From Rhizobium esperanzae (GTDB taxonomy: Bacteria; Pseudomonadota; Alphaproteobacteria; Rhizobiales; Rhizobiaceae): a stretch of 64,000 nt of DNA. Both the position numbers and the translations under genes were made by a program. The notes under the pieces were generated by a model. It did no database searches. It had not been told where the DNA came from and saw only the letters and a list, made by a program, of their open reading frames with translations. Position 1 is the stretch's first letter, and each line of letters opens with the position of its first letter. Where the stretch lies: assembly GCF_014197615.1 (NCBI RefSeq), contig NZ_JACIFY010000007.1:1-64000 (forward strand). Direction: 5' to 3'. Below, piece by piece: positions 37,552 to 47,035 of the stretch.

Positions 37552-37577
37552 GTGAATTTGTCAGCCGACAAATTCAC
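37552..37577. promoter_or_regulatory. Perfect palindrome at repA end, parS candidate
   Basis: GTGAATTTGTC - AGCC - GACAAATTCAC is a perfect 11+11 inverted repeat around a four-base centre. It overlaps the repA stop codon (TGA at 37574-37576) and lies in the 69-base repA-repB gap. In some repABC plasmids, such as the Ti plasmid group as I recall, parS lies in this gap. A 12-base palindrome AATCAATTGATT lies nearby at 37525-37536. Confidence 0.55.
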
Positions 37578-38782
37578 CGCCCCCATGCCTGATGAATAAG
37601 CGCTGCGATCTCAGCGTTGACGGCGTCCATCGCCTCCAGCGCGCGATCATAGGTTCCCCGGTTCAGCGAGGCTCGTTCGACCTCGTAGAGCGTCTGCTTG
37701 GTGATGCCGGCATCCGAGATCGCCGTCGATTTGACCATCTGGTTCTTCAGCATGAATTCGTGGAACATCGTCGACATGAAGCCGACCATCTGCGCCTGCG
37801 GCACGTCGGTCGGCTCGTAGCGGGTGATGAGATAGCGATACCAGGAGAGGTTCACTTCGGCGCCGGCGGCGCGGATCGGCTTCAGGATGCCGCCGAGCAT
37901 GAGCAGGAACTGGCCCATCGACATGACGTCGAGCATCTGCGGATGGATGGTGATCAAGACGCTCGTCGCCGCCGTCAGCGCCGTCAGCGTGAGATAGCCG
38001 AGCTGCGGCGGGCAATCGATGACGACGACATCGTAGCGATCGTCGACCTCGGCGAGCGCCCGCGAAATGCGGGTGAAGAAGGTCTTGCCGTCATTGCTCG
38101 ATTTGTCGGCCATGGCGAGCGGCGTGTCGTATTCATATTCCTGCAGGTCGAGATTGGCCGGCACGATATCGAGGCCGGGAAAATTCGTCTTGTGGATGAT
38201 CTCGGAGAGCGGCTTCTTCTCGCCGTCGTAGCGGATCGCTTCATAGAGCGACGAGGCCTGGTCGAACTCCGGCTGGAAGCCGTGCAGGGATGACAGCGAG
38301 GCCTGCGGATCGAGATCGACGGCAAGTACGCGGTGGCCGGTCAGAGCAAGATGCTGGGCAAGATGGGCAGCCGTCGTCGTCTTTCCCGAGCCGCCCTTGA
38401 AATTGACGACGGCGATCACCTGCAGCTTCTCGTGGCCGCGGCGGTGGGGCACATACATGCGGCTCTCGGAGCGGCCATGCGCATCGAGATAGCGGCGCAG
38501 CTCCAGCATCTGCTCGGCACTGTAGGAGCGGCGGCCGGAAGGCGAGGTCTGCGGGCAGGGTCCTTTGCCTTCGAGATGCAGTTTCTTCAGCGTGCTTTGC
38601 GAGGCGCCGACATAAGTCGCGACTTCCGCCAGGGAGAAGCTGCGCAGCGTCTTCTTCGCATTGGGCGGAAAGCGCTGGACGCTGAGCAGGTGGAGCTTCT
38701 TTGAAATCACGTCGCCCTGCTCGAGGATCTGATCCTCGAAATGCAACGTCGCCTTGTTCAAGGCCGTCAAATTAGCGTTCAT
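37574..38782 (-). CDS. repA: Partition ATPase RepA (ParA family)
   Basis: This 402-residue protein is a ParA-type ATPase. An N-terminal helix-turn-helix region (FSLAEVATYVGASQSTLKKL) binds the operator. The deviant Walker A motif KGGSGKTTTAAHLAQ is at about residues 129-143, and Walker B-type VVVIDCPPQLG follows. It positions plasmid copies with RepB and autorepresses repABC. I chose the ATG at 38782; a TTG at 38791 adds three residues. It is the first gene of the operon. Confidence 0.95.
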   Translation of the reverse strand: MNANLTALNKATLHFEDQILEQGDVISKKLHLLSVQRFPPNAKKTLRSFSLAEVATYVGASQSTLKKLHLEGKGPCPQTSPSGRRSYSAEQMLELRRYLDAHGRSESRMYVPHRRGHEKLQVIAVVNFKGGSGKTTTAAHLAQHLALTGHRVLAVDLDPQASLSSLHGFQPEFDQASSLYEAIRYDGEKKPLSEIIHKTNFPGLDIVPANLDLQEYEYDTPLAMADKSSNDGKTFFTRISRALAEVDDRYDVVVIDCPPQLGYLTLTALTAATSVLITIHPQMLDVMSMGQFLLMLGGILKPIRAAGAEVNLSWYRYLITRYEPTDVPQAQMVGFMSTMFHEFMLKNQMVKSTAISDAGITKQTLYEVERASLNRGTYDRALEAMDAVNAEIAALIHQAWGR

Positions 38783-38872
38783 TGGCAGCAATCTTCCGGA
38801 TAACGATTTTCGGGACCAAAAGCCCCTCTAACCGTTATTATCCGCGATTCTCCGATGCCGGCCAAGAATTTT

Positions 38873-38924
38873 AAGGTTAACGCAAATTAACCTTTTCAAT
38901 GCTCGTTCAAGCACTTGGAAGAGC
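38873..38924. promoter_or_regulatory. Inverted repeats upstream of repA
   Basis: Two elements lie 90-145 bases upstream of repA. AAGGTTAA - CGCAAA - TTAACCTT (38873-38894) is a perfect 8+8 inverted repeat, suited to RepA autorepression. A 24-base imperfect palindrome at 38901-38924 has arms GCTCGTTCAAG and CTTGGAAGAGC, pairing at 9 of 11 positions around CA. It contains GTTCAAGCACTTGGAA, near the repABC parS pattern GTT-N4-GC-N4-AAC. Either could be bound by RepA or RepB. Confidence 0.45.
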
Positions 38925-38953
38925 TGAATGACGGGGGAGGTCGAAGCTGTCGT

Positions 38954-38994
38954 GGCCGGGGGCGCGGAAAACGCGCCCCCGGCCGGTACCGGCC
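38954..38994. terminator. Strong hairpin after the sugar import operon
   Basis: GGCCGGGGGCGCG (38954-38966) and CGCGCCCCCGGCC (38972-38984) form a 13-base-pair perfect stem with a five-base loop. The 14-base palindrome GGCCGGTACCGGCC (38981-38994) overlaps it. Its place just past the last gene of the minus-strand sugar operon and before repA's promoter suggests it insulates the two. No T run follows. Confidence 0.55.
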
Positions 38995-39020
38995 AAAAGG
39001 GGAGGGGGCAATCGGCCGGA

Positions 39021-40082
<1,062 letters not shown>

Positions 40083-40104
40083 GAAATTCCTCCCGAATTC
40101 GCCG

Positions 40105-40962
40105 TCAAAGTCCGTTCAAGACATTTTTGAGATAATCGAGGCCGAGACGCTCGCCCTCCTTCCGCGCGGAGAGATCCTTGCCCGGCCAGCCGTAAGCGGC
40201 ATCCTCGTGCTCGATCGACAGCGTGCCATCAAAATCATAGCCGCGGGCCTGTCGCAGGAAGCGCGGCCAGTCGAGCAGGCCTAGCCCCGGCAGCTTATAT
40301 TGCCACCAGCCCTTGCCGTGATAGCCGACGGCCTGCAGGCTCTCCCTGTCGATCGCCGTATCCTTGGCGTGCAGGATGGCAATGCGATCTTTTACCGCCT
40401 CCATCGCCCGATAGGGATCGACGCCGATGCGGATGAGATGCGAGGGATCGAATTCCAGACCGAAACGGCGATCTTCGATCCTGCGAAAGAGCTCCTGCCA
40501 TCCCCTTGGCGTCGTCCCGATGAAATTGTCTTTCGGCCCCGGCCAGTTCTCGATGGCGAAGGTGAGGCCGAAGGACTGCGTCTTCGCGATCAGTTCCTTC
40601 ACGAAGTCGGCGAAGTCGTCATAATTGGCCTCCTCGCTGGCCGCGTCGTCCCGGCCCGGGAAGATCACGAAGATCGGAACGCCGGCCTCGCCGATTGCGC
40701 TCGCAAATTCTGATGTCCTCGCCCGAAGCTCCCGACGCTTGCCGCGGTCGGCATCGAGCTGGTTGCCGAAATAGGTGATTGAAGACACGAAGAGGTCGCG
40801 GCTGCGGGCAAGTTCGACAGCGGCCTCCACATGGTCGGGTCTCTTGATATGGCCGCCGACATCGATTTCGATGGCGTCGAAACCCGACGAGGCGGCGAAG
40901 TCCACCACTTCCTCCAGCGGGCGGTCGTTGAATGTCGAGGTATAAAAGCCGATCCTCACCAA
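40105..40962 (-). CDS. Sugar phosphate isomerase/epimerase
   Basis: This 285-residue protein is an AP endonuclease-like TIM barrel (xylose isomerase-like, IolE/IolI type). Metal-site residues are visible in AIENWPGP, LEFDPSHLIRIGVDP, ILHAKDTAI and LSIEHEDA. Members isomerise or epimerise sugars and inositols, or cleave modified sugars; the substrate cannot be read. It lies 22 bases upstream of the ATPase gene and 44 bases downstream of the ROK regulator gene, so it should process the imported sugar. Confidence 0.82.
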   Translation of the reverse strand: MVRIGFYTSTFNDRPLEEVVDFAASSGFDAIEIDVGGHIKRPDHVEAAVELARSRDLFVSSITYFGNQLDADRGKRRELRARTSEFASAIGEAGVPIFVIFPGRDDAASEEANYDDFADFVKELIAKTQSFGLTFAIENWPGPKDNFIGTTPRGWQELFRRIEDRRFGLEFDPSHLIRIGVDPYRAMEAVKDRIAILHAKDTAIDRESLQAVGYHGKGWWQYKLPGLGLLDWPRFLRQARGYDFDGTLSIEHEDAAYGWPGKDLSARKEGERLGLDYLKNVLNGL

Positions 40963-41006
40963 ATCCTCCGATCTTCACCAAAATCCCCGGGGCCTTGCCG
41001 GCCGTT

Positions 41007-42245
41007 TCAGCTGTTCAGGCGGTCCATATTCTTGAGGGGCGAGCGTGTGCGTTGTGCAGCATCGGCGGATGCGAGCATGAGGGCGGCTGCCATCGGCATC
41101 GCCGCGGCGCCCATGGCCGAGGCATCCTCGCCGATCGAGGCGCGATGAAGCGACGGAAGATTGGCGTCGTCGGCGTCGAGATGTTCATGCACATAACGCA
41201 GCAATTCGTCGACGACGCGGATCGGCAGCCTGCCGCCGACGAGCACGGCGTCGGGGTCGACGATCATGCCGATATGTTTGACGGCGACGGCCAGATGCGC
41301 GCTCATTTCCTTCAGCCACTGCGAAACCAGACGCCGGCCATGCGCATCGAGCGTCAGAAGATCGTGGGGAACGCTGACCGCGACGCCGTTTCGCGCCAGG
41401 AAATCATAGAGGGAAAACAGCGAGAATATCTCACCGAGAAGCTGAACCTTATGGGCTTTTTCGTCCCGGTCATCGGCAATCGGAAGCCAGCCGATCTCGC
41501 CGCTGAGGCCCATGGCGCCGCGATGGCCGTTGCCGTCGAGCACGAGGCCGCCGCCCGGGCAGGCATTGACGGCGATATAGAAGAAGCTGCTGCTTTCGGC
41601 ACCCAGTCCATAATCGAGTTCGGCAAGGGCTGCGGCATTGGCTTCGTTTTCGATGAAGACAGGATGCTGCGTCAGGTTTTCCAGCGCCGCGCGCACATCG
41701 AATTCAGTCCATTCCTGATAGGCCACGGGCTTGCCGAGCAGCGAAATCTCCCCAAGCCAATCCGGCATGGCCAAGCCGATGCCGGCGAGCCGCGCGTCGT
41801 CGATCAGCCGGCTGCGCTGGAAATGCGAGATCGCATCTGATGTCAGCTGCAGGAATTCCGCCGGCAGGATGAAGCGCTTTTCGTGATGCACGCGGGCGCG
41901 GACGTTGCCGACGGCGTCGACCGCCAGGATCGTCAGGTGGTCGCGATCGATATTGATCCCGATGGCGAAACAGGCATCCGGATTGATCTCGAGTTCGATC
42001 GCTGGCTGGCCTCTCAGCCCATGCCGCCGGCGGGCTTCCATGATCAGCCCCTCGTCCAGCAGCCGGTCGACGATGCGCGCGATCGCCGGTTTGGTAAAAC
42101 CCGTCTGCCGGGCAATTTCGGCGCGTGAAATCGGCGCCTGGCGATGGATGCAGCGCAGCACCACCGCCCTGTTGTGCTCGCCTGCATCTTCGACATTGGC
42201 GCCGGTCAGATCCGGGGAGAGCCTGGCGCCGAGCATCTGATTCAT
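41007..42245 (-). CDS. ROK-family regulator of the sugar operon
   Basis: This 412-residue protein has an N-terminal winged helix (APISRAEIARQTGFTKPAIA) and a ROK domain with the ATP-like motif FYIAVNACPGGGLVLDGNGH and the GLSGEIGWLP segment; the Cys zinc motif is absent. It probably senses a sugar and represses the operon in which it is embedded. I chose the ATG at 42245, with GAAGGA 9 bases upstream; an ATG at 42269 is possible. It is located between the permease and isomerase genes, so it would be autoregulated. Confidence 0.82.
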   Translation of the reverse strand: MNQMLGARLSPDLTGANVEDAGEHNRAVVLRCIHRQAPISRAEIARQTGFTKPAIARIVDRLLDEGLIMEARRRHGLRGQPAIELEINPDACFAIGINIDRDHLTILAVDAVGNVRARVHHEKRFILPAEFLQLTSDAISHFQRSRLIDDARLAGIGLAMPDWLGEISLLGKPVAYQEWTEFDVRAALENLTQHPVFIENEANAAALAELDYGLGAESSSFFYIAVNACPGGGLVLDGNGHRGAMGLSGEIGWLPIADDRDEKAHKVQLLGEIFSLFSLYDFLARNGVAVSVPHDLLTLDAHGRRLVSQWLKEMSAHLAVAVKHIGMIVDPDAVLVGGRLPIRVVDELLRYVHEHLDADDANLPSLHRASIGEDASAMGAAAMPMAAALMLASADAAQRTRSPLKNMDRLNS

Positions 42246-42287
42246 GGAGTCTAGTCCTTCATCGCGCATGGAGATTGAAACCGATCC

Positions 42288-43130
42288 TCATCCCTTCACC
42301 GCGCCGCTGGTCATCGCGCCGAGGATCAGCCTCTGCAGCGACAGGAAGGCCACGATCGCCGGAACGACCGAGATCAGGCAGGCGGCGGCAAGCAACTGGA
42401 TGGACGAGTCGGTCTGCATGCCGCGGAAGTTAAAGATTCCAACGCCGATCGGCATCAGGTCATTTTTGGTGAGCAGCAGGAAAGGTACGAGGAATTGCGA
42501 CCAGCCGGCAATCACCGTGATGATGAAGACGGAGGCGATGCCCGGCGCCGACAAGGGCAGGATGATGCGCCAGAAGACCGAAAACCGGTTGCAGCCGTCG
42601 ATCATCGCGGCTTCGTCGAGGCTGCGCGGAATGCCGTCGACCGTGCTCTTCAGCAGCCAGGTCGCGAGCGGGACGCCGAGCGCGATATAGACCATGACGA
42701 CGGCGAAATGCGTGTCCAGCAGGCCGAGCTTGTTCATGTAGCGGTAGAGCGGCACCATGATGACGAGCGGCGAGATCATCTGGAAAAGCAGGAGCCCCAT
42801 CATCGACAGGCCCTTGCCGCGGAACTGGAAGCGGGAAAAGGCGTAAGCCGCAGGCAGAGCAACGATCAGCACGCCGATCCCGCTCAGAGCGGCAAGCTTG
42901 AGACCGTTCCAGAGATAGATCGGAAAGTAGCTGTTGTTGAGCACGGTGATGAAATTCTGGATGGTAGGATTGTCGGGAATATAGCGCGCCGCGCCGCGAT
43001 AGACTTCGCGCTTGTCACGCAGCGCCATCGACAGGAGATAGGTGAGGGGACCGGCGAAGAAGACGAACATCACCAGCATGAAGAGATAGCTGAAGGCATC
43101 GCCGAGCCGGCTTCCGGTGCGTCCGCTCAT
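42288..43130 (-). CDS. Sugar ABC permease, MalG type
   Basis: This 280-residue protein has six predicted membrane segments and the EAA loop DGIPRSLDEAAMIDGCNRFS typical of MalG-like permeases (CUT1 importers of oligosaccharides, glycosides and polyols). The start overlaps the end of the MalF-type gene by 4 bases. The C-terminus is at 42288, about 40 bases before the ROK gene. Confidence 0.87.
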   Translation of the reverse strand: MSGRTGSRLGDAFSYLFMLVMFVFFAGPLTYLLSMALRDKREVYRGAARYIPDNPTIQNFITVLNNSYFPIYLWNGLKLAALSGIGVLIVALPAAYAFSRFQFRGKGLSMMGLLLFQMISPLVIMVPLYRYMNKLGLLDTHFAVVMVYIALGVPLATWLLKSTVDGIPRSLDEAAMIDGCNRFSVFWRIILPLSAPGIASVFIITVIAGWSQFLVPFLLLTKNDLMPIGVGIFNFRGMQTDSSIQLLAAACLISVVPAIVAFLSLQRLILGAMTSGAVKG

Positions 43131-44056
43131 TGCTCTTCCTCCTTGGGCAGGAACGATGCGTAGACGACGGCGAGCCCGAGGCTGATGATCAGCATGAGCA
43201 CGGAGAGCACGCTGCCGCCGGAGAGATCGTAATTTCGGAAAACGATATTGAAGACGTAGAGCGAGATGACCTCTGTCGCGCGCCCCGGTCCGCCGCCCGT
43301 CAGTGTGATGATCGCATCGAAGGTGTTCACCGTCTGGATGGTGATCAGGATCATATTGACGAGGATGGCGGCGCGCAGTTGCGGCAGCGTGACGAAGAAG
43401 AACTGCTGCGATGCCGTGGCGCCATCGACCTCAGCTGCTTCATAGAGCGAGGGATCGATCGATTTCAGCGCCGCATACATGACGACCATCGAAAAGGCCG
43501 TGCCGCGCCAGATGTTGGAGATCAGCGTCGACCAGGGCGCCATCGCCGGGTCGGAAAGCCAGGCAACGGTCGGCATGTGCATGAGCCTCAAGATGCTGTT
43601 CAGCGCGCCGTAAGGCGCTTCGGAAAACAGCATCTGCCAGATGATGCCGCCGGCTATACCCGGCACGACCCAGGCGACGAGCGCCGTCGTCCTCAGGATC
43701 GTGGTGCCGAACAGCCCGCGCTTTTCGCCGCGAATGACGGTGACGGCGACCGCAAGACCAAGGATCTGCTGGCCGATGACGCTGCCGCCGACGAAGATCA
43801 GCGTCGCCCAGAGAATGTCGGGCAGCTGCGGCGAGCTCAGCGCATTGGCAATCGAGCCCAGCGTATAATCCTGGGTGTCGCCGATCAGCGTCGCATTGGT
43901 GAAGGACAGCCGGAAAACATCGATGACGGGATAGAGGTAGAATATGCCGATGACGATGATCACGGGCATGATCCAGGGCAGCGGCGCACCGGCGAACCGG
44001 CGCATGAACGTTCTGCTTTGAGGCGGGCTGTCAGCCTCGATGGCAATAGGGCTCAT
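43127..44056 (-). CDS. Sugar ABC permease, MalF type
   Basis: This 309-residue permease has six main membrane segments and the coupling loop IDPSLYEAAEVDGATASQQF. The family is CUT1, whose substrates include di- and oligosaccharides and glycerol-linked compounds. It overlaps the MalG-type permease gene by 4 bases. A 270-base gap that contains a RIME-like repeat separates it from the upstream binding-protein gene, unusual inside an operon. Confidence 0.87.
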   Translation of the reverse strand: MSPIAIEADSPPQSRTFMRRFAGAPLPWIMPVIIVIGIFYLYPVIDVFRLSFTNATLIGDTQDYTLGSIANALSSPQLPDILWATLIFVGGSVIGQQILGLAVAVTVIRGEKRGLFGTTILRTTALVAWVVPGIAGGIIWQMLFSEAPYGALNSILRLMHMPTVAWLSDPAMAPWSTLISNIWRGTAFSMVVMYAALKSIDPSLYEAAEVDGATASQQFFFVTLPQLRAAILVNMILITIQTVNTFDAIITLTGGGPGRATEVISLYVFNIVFRNYDLSGGSVLSVLMLIISLGLAVVYASFLPKEEEQ

Positions 44057-44124
44057 TGGCTTCTCTGTCCGGGTTTGGCACTGTCGACGGCGCCTGCTGA
44101 CAGGCGCTGTCGCGGTCTGAAGCT

Positions 44125-44297
44125 GCCCCTCACCCTAACCGACCGGGGTCGAGCCACTCGTCTCGCCCCGTCCTGCGGACCCCCGTTTTAAGGGAGAGGG
44201 GACGTGCCCTGCGAGGCGTTGGCGAGGGACGGAGAGATCGCGGCTTGTCCCTTCGCCCCGTTCACGGGGAGAAGGTGGCGGCAGCCGGATGAGGGGC
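44125..44297. repeat. RIME-like palindromic repeat, copy 2 (inverted)
   Basis: Read on the minus strand it starts GCCCCTCATCCGGCTGCCGC and continues through CACCTTCTCCCCG, matching the copy at 4953-5090 in block order, with a longer left end. It occupies the gap between the binding-protein and MalF-type permease genes of one operon. Such hairpins within operons can set the ratio of binding protein to membrane components. No gene is present in the gap. Confidence 0.75.
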
Positions 44298-44326
44298 AGG
44301 CCGCGATCCCTAACTCAGCCATGACC

Positions 44327-45625
44327 TCACAGACGCTTGTAAGCCTCCATCGCCGCGCTGAATGCGGCATCCAGGGCTTCTTCGGGTTTCTTCGTTCCCG
44401 AAAGCACGTCGCCCATCATGATCTGGATCTGGTTTGAGATCTCAGGATAGATCGGCACGCCCGGGCGCGCCTGCCCGTCGACCAGAGCCTTGGCGAAGGT
44501 CTTGTTGGCTTCCGTCGAGAAGACCTCGTACTTGTCGAACAGCGACTTGCGGGTCGGCAATTGCTGCTGCAGCGCGTTTGCCGGTCCCATATAGACCTCG
44601 CGCGCCAGGTTGGCGCACATCTCCACCTTGTCCTTGTCCTTGCTGAAGGAGGCGATCGTCCAGCCGCCGGTTCCTGTCGATTTCTGGTCGGCGGTCGGGC
44701 CGGGGATCGGCGAGAAGGTCCAGTTCTTGAAGTCGCCCTCGTCGAGCGTCGACTTCAGCTGCGCATATTGCCAGTTGCCGCCGATGAAGAGCGCCGTGGT
44801 CGCGGCTGCCGCCGCCGCGTTCATGTCGTCATAGTTGGCGATGGTGGTGACGCGCTTGGGGGCCGCGCCGGAATCGACGAGATCCTTGAAGTAGTTCAGC
44901 GCCTTCAGGAATTTCTCCTTGTTCTCGCCTTCGCCGAAGACCGGCTTGCCCGAATCGTCGACGAGCTTGCCGCCGAGCGCCCAGTAGTTGGCGAGCCAGT
45001 CGAAGGTCGTGCCTTCCCAGCGTCCGCCGTTGAAGAGCACGCCTTCCATGCCTTCCTTGGTGGAGGCGAGCGCGGCCTTCTTCAGATCGTCCCAGGTCGC
45101 AGGCGCATCCGCGACGACAGACTTGTTGCGATAGAGCACGCGAAGGTCGGTATCCCACCACCAGGCGCGCACCGTCTTGTCCTTGTCAGTGATGCCGTTG
45201 CGGATGAAGGGGAAGAGATCGTCCACTTCTTCCTTGGAGAAATAGGGCGTGAAGTCAGCCAGCACGTGGTTGACCATGAACTGCGACAGCACGAAAGAGT
45301 CGACCGCGGCGCAATCCGGCGCATTGCCGGCCTTGGCCTGCTCCAGCATCTTGGCCTGCTCGGTGCCGATGTCGGAGGACATGAATTGCATCTGCAATTT
45401 CCAGTCCGGGTGCTTCTTGATGAAATCGACGAAGAGCTTCTGATAGCCCTCGGCGATGGCTGGATCGGAATTGTTCGGGCTGTCGTTCGTCAGGCGAACG
45501 ATGAGGGTCTTCGGCGCATCGGCGGTACCGATCCGGTCTTTCGTGGCAAGTTCCTGGGCAAAAATGGCGGATGCGGAAAATAACATAGTGCTCAGCGCCA
45601 ATGCGCTGACGGTCACGCTCTTCAT
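44327..45625 (-). CDS. Sugar ABC substrate-binding protein
   Basis: This 432-residue protein has a signal peptide (residues 1-23, ending IFA before QELATKDRIG) and a family 1 solute-binding domain (TLIVRLTNDSPNNSDPAIAE, VRAWWWDTDLRVLYRNKSV, GNWQYAQLKS). The CUT1 family placement implies a sugar or glycoside ligand. I chose the ATG at 45625 because GGGGAGGAGAC lies just upstream. It is the first gene of the minus-strand sugar operon; its promoter contains the box also seen upstream of the alpha-mannosidase. Confidence 0.88.
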   Translation of the reverse strand: MKSVTVSALALSTMLFSASAIFAQELATKDRIGTADAPKTLIVRLTNDSPNNSDPAIAEGYQKLFVDFIKKHPDWKLQMQFMSSDIGTEQAKMLEQAKAGNAPDCAAVDSFVLSQFMVNHVLADFTPYFSKEEVDDLFPFIRNGITDKDKTVRAWWWDTDLRVLYRNKSVVADAPATWDDLKKAALASTKEGMEGVLFNGGRWEGTTFDWLANYWALGGKLVDDSGKPVFGEGENKEKFLKALNYFKDLVDSGAAPKRVTTIANYDDMNAAAAAATTALFIGGNWQYAQLKSTLDEGDFKNWTFSPIPGPTADQKSTGTGGWTIASFSKDKDKVEMCANLAREVYMGPANALQQQLPTRKSLFDKYEVFSTEANKTFAKALVDGQARPGVPIYPEISNQIQIMMGDVLSGTKKPEEALDAAFSAAMEAYKRL

Positions 45626-45701
45626 GATGGGTCTCCTCCCCATTTTGAACGAATACAGCCAGGCGGTCGGTTGACCTCTCCTCATTTCCGTGCTGCATTA
45701 A

Positions 45702-45731
45702 TTAGATTAAGTTACTTTGATTTGATGTCAA
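45702..45731 (-). promoter_or_regulatory. Sugar operon promoter with shared box
   Basis: Read on the minus strand, TTGACA is followed by TCAAATCAAAGTAACT and then TAATCT, an ideal -35 with a fair -10 at 16-base spacing. The stretch between and across the -10 (AAATCAAAGT, then A, then ACTTAATCTAA) recurs at 51946-51975 upstream of the alpha-mannosidase, with 27 of 30 bases identical. The dyad AAGT-W-ACTT at its centre suggests a repressor site overlapping the promoter. Confidence 0.7.
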
Positions 45732-45959
45732 GCAGCAGCTTGGGAGGTTGAGATGCTGGCGACATTCAACAGCAGCTAGCGCGCGTCCCGGTTTTCGGAA
45801 GGGACCTGCGCCAAATTAAAGTGATGCGGCGTCGGGCTGGACGCGCGGCGCATCGACCCCGCAATTTTCCTGAAGAACACGAGCGATCGCGGAAGCCGCG
45901 ATGGCGAGGTTTGGTTTTGCCCGGCTGCCCGCGGCCGGAAACTGTCCATGGAGGAGAAG

Positions 45960-47006
45960 ATGCGTTTACTCATTCTCGGCACCGGCGGCATGGCCAACCA
46001 GCACGCCGCGCGCTTCAAGGCGATCGAAGGCGTCAGCGTCGTCGGTGGCGTCGATGTCGTCCCGGAGCGGCTCGCCGCCTTCTGCACCGAACACGGCATC
46101 GCCAACCATTTCACCTCACTCGAGGAGGCGCTTGCCTGGGGCGAATTTGATGCGGTAGCGAACGTCACACCCGACAGCATCCACCATCCGACGACGCTCC
46201 AGGCGATTGCCGCCGGCAAACACGTCTTCTGCGAAAAGCCACTTGCCACCGATGCGGTCAAGGCGATGGAGATGACCGAGGCGATCGAGCGGGCCGGCAA
46301 GGTCGGCATGGTCAATTTCACTTACCGCAATTCGCCGGCACTGCAGAAGGGCCGGCAGATGGTGCTCGCCGGCGAGATCGGCGCGGTGCGCCATGTCGAG
46401 GCGTCGCATCTGCAAAGCTGGCTGGTCGGCCGCCATTGGGGCGACTGGAAGAGCGAGAGTAAATGGCTGTGGCGGCTGAGCAAGAAGCATGGCTCGAACG
46501 GCGCGCTCGGCGATATCGGCATCCATATCGCCGATTTCGCCTCCTACGGTTCCGGCCTCGACGTTGCCCATGTCTTTGCTCGGCTGAAGACTTTCAGCAA
46601 GGCGCCTGACGATAAGATCGGCGAATATGATCTCGACGCCAATGACAGCTTCACGATGAATGTCGATTTCACCAATGGCGCGATCGGCACGATCCAGGCG
46701 ACGCGCACGGCGGCCGGCCAGATGGATCAGCTGCGCCTCAGGGTCTACGGCGAAACCGGCTCGATCGAGATGATCTACGATACCGGGCAATCGACGCTGC
46801 GCGCCTGTCTCGGCGAAGACGTGCACACTGCGACCTGGCGCGACGTGCCCTTCGATCCCGTCGAGACGAACTACCAGCGTTTCGTCCAGGCGGTGCGGGC
46901 GGGCAAGACCCAGGAACCCTCCTTCCGCCGCGCCGCCAATATCCAGAAGGTGCTCGACAAGGCGATCGCCTCGGATCTCGGCCACGCCGACGAGGCGCTG
47001 ACCTGA
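45960..47006 (+). CDS. Gfo/Idh/MocA-family oxidoreductase
   Basis: This 348-residue NAD(P)-dependent dehydrogenase has the Rossmann motif GTGGMANQH at residues 7-15, the family signature CEKPLATDAVKAMEM (Lys in EKP), and the C-terminal alpha/beta domain with GALGDIGIHIADF. Members oxidise sugars, inositols and glycosides, and some take part in NAD-dependent glycoside cleavage. I chose the ATG at 45960, with GGAGGAG just upstream; an ATG at 45948 is inside that site. It is divergent from the sugar import operon. The 334-base gap holds no gene beyond promoter sequences. Confidence 0.87.
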   Translation: MRLLILGTGGMANQHAARFKAIEGVSVVGGVDVVPERLAAFCTEHGIANHFTSLEEALAWGEFDAVANVTPDSIHHPTTLQAIAAGKHVFCEKPLATDAVKAMEMTEAIERAGKVGMVNFTYRNSPALQKGRQMVLAGEIGAVRHVEASHLQSWLVGRHWGDWKSESKWLWRLSKKHGSNGALGDIGIHIADFASYGSGLDVAHVFARLKTFSKAPDDKIGEYDLDANDSFTMNVDFTNGAIGTIQATRTAAGQMDQLRLRVYGETGSIEMIYDTGQSTLRACLGEDVHTATWRDVPFDPVETNYQRFVQAVRAGKTQEPSFRRAANIQKVLDKAIASDLGHADEALT

Positions 47007-47013
47007 CCCGGTC

Positions 47014-47031
47014 AAAGCGCGCAGCGCTTTT
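47014..47031. terminator. Convergent terminator
   Basis: AAAGCGC - GCA - GCGCTTT, followed by T, forms a short perfect stem with T residues on the plus strand and A-rich complement for the minus strand. It lies in the 30-base gap between the Gfo/Idh gene and the convergent ROK gene. Confidence 0.6.
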
Positions 47032-47035
47032 GGCC

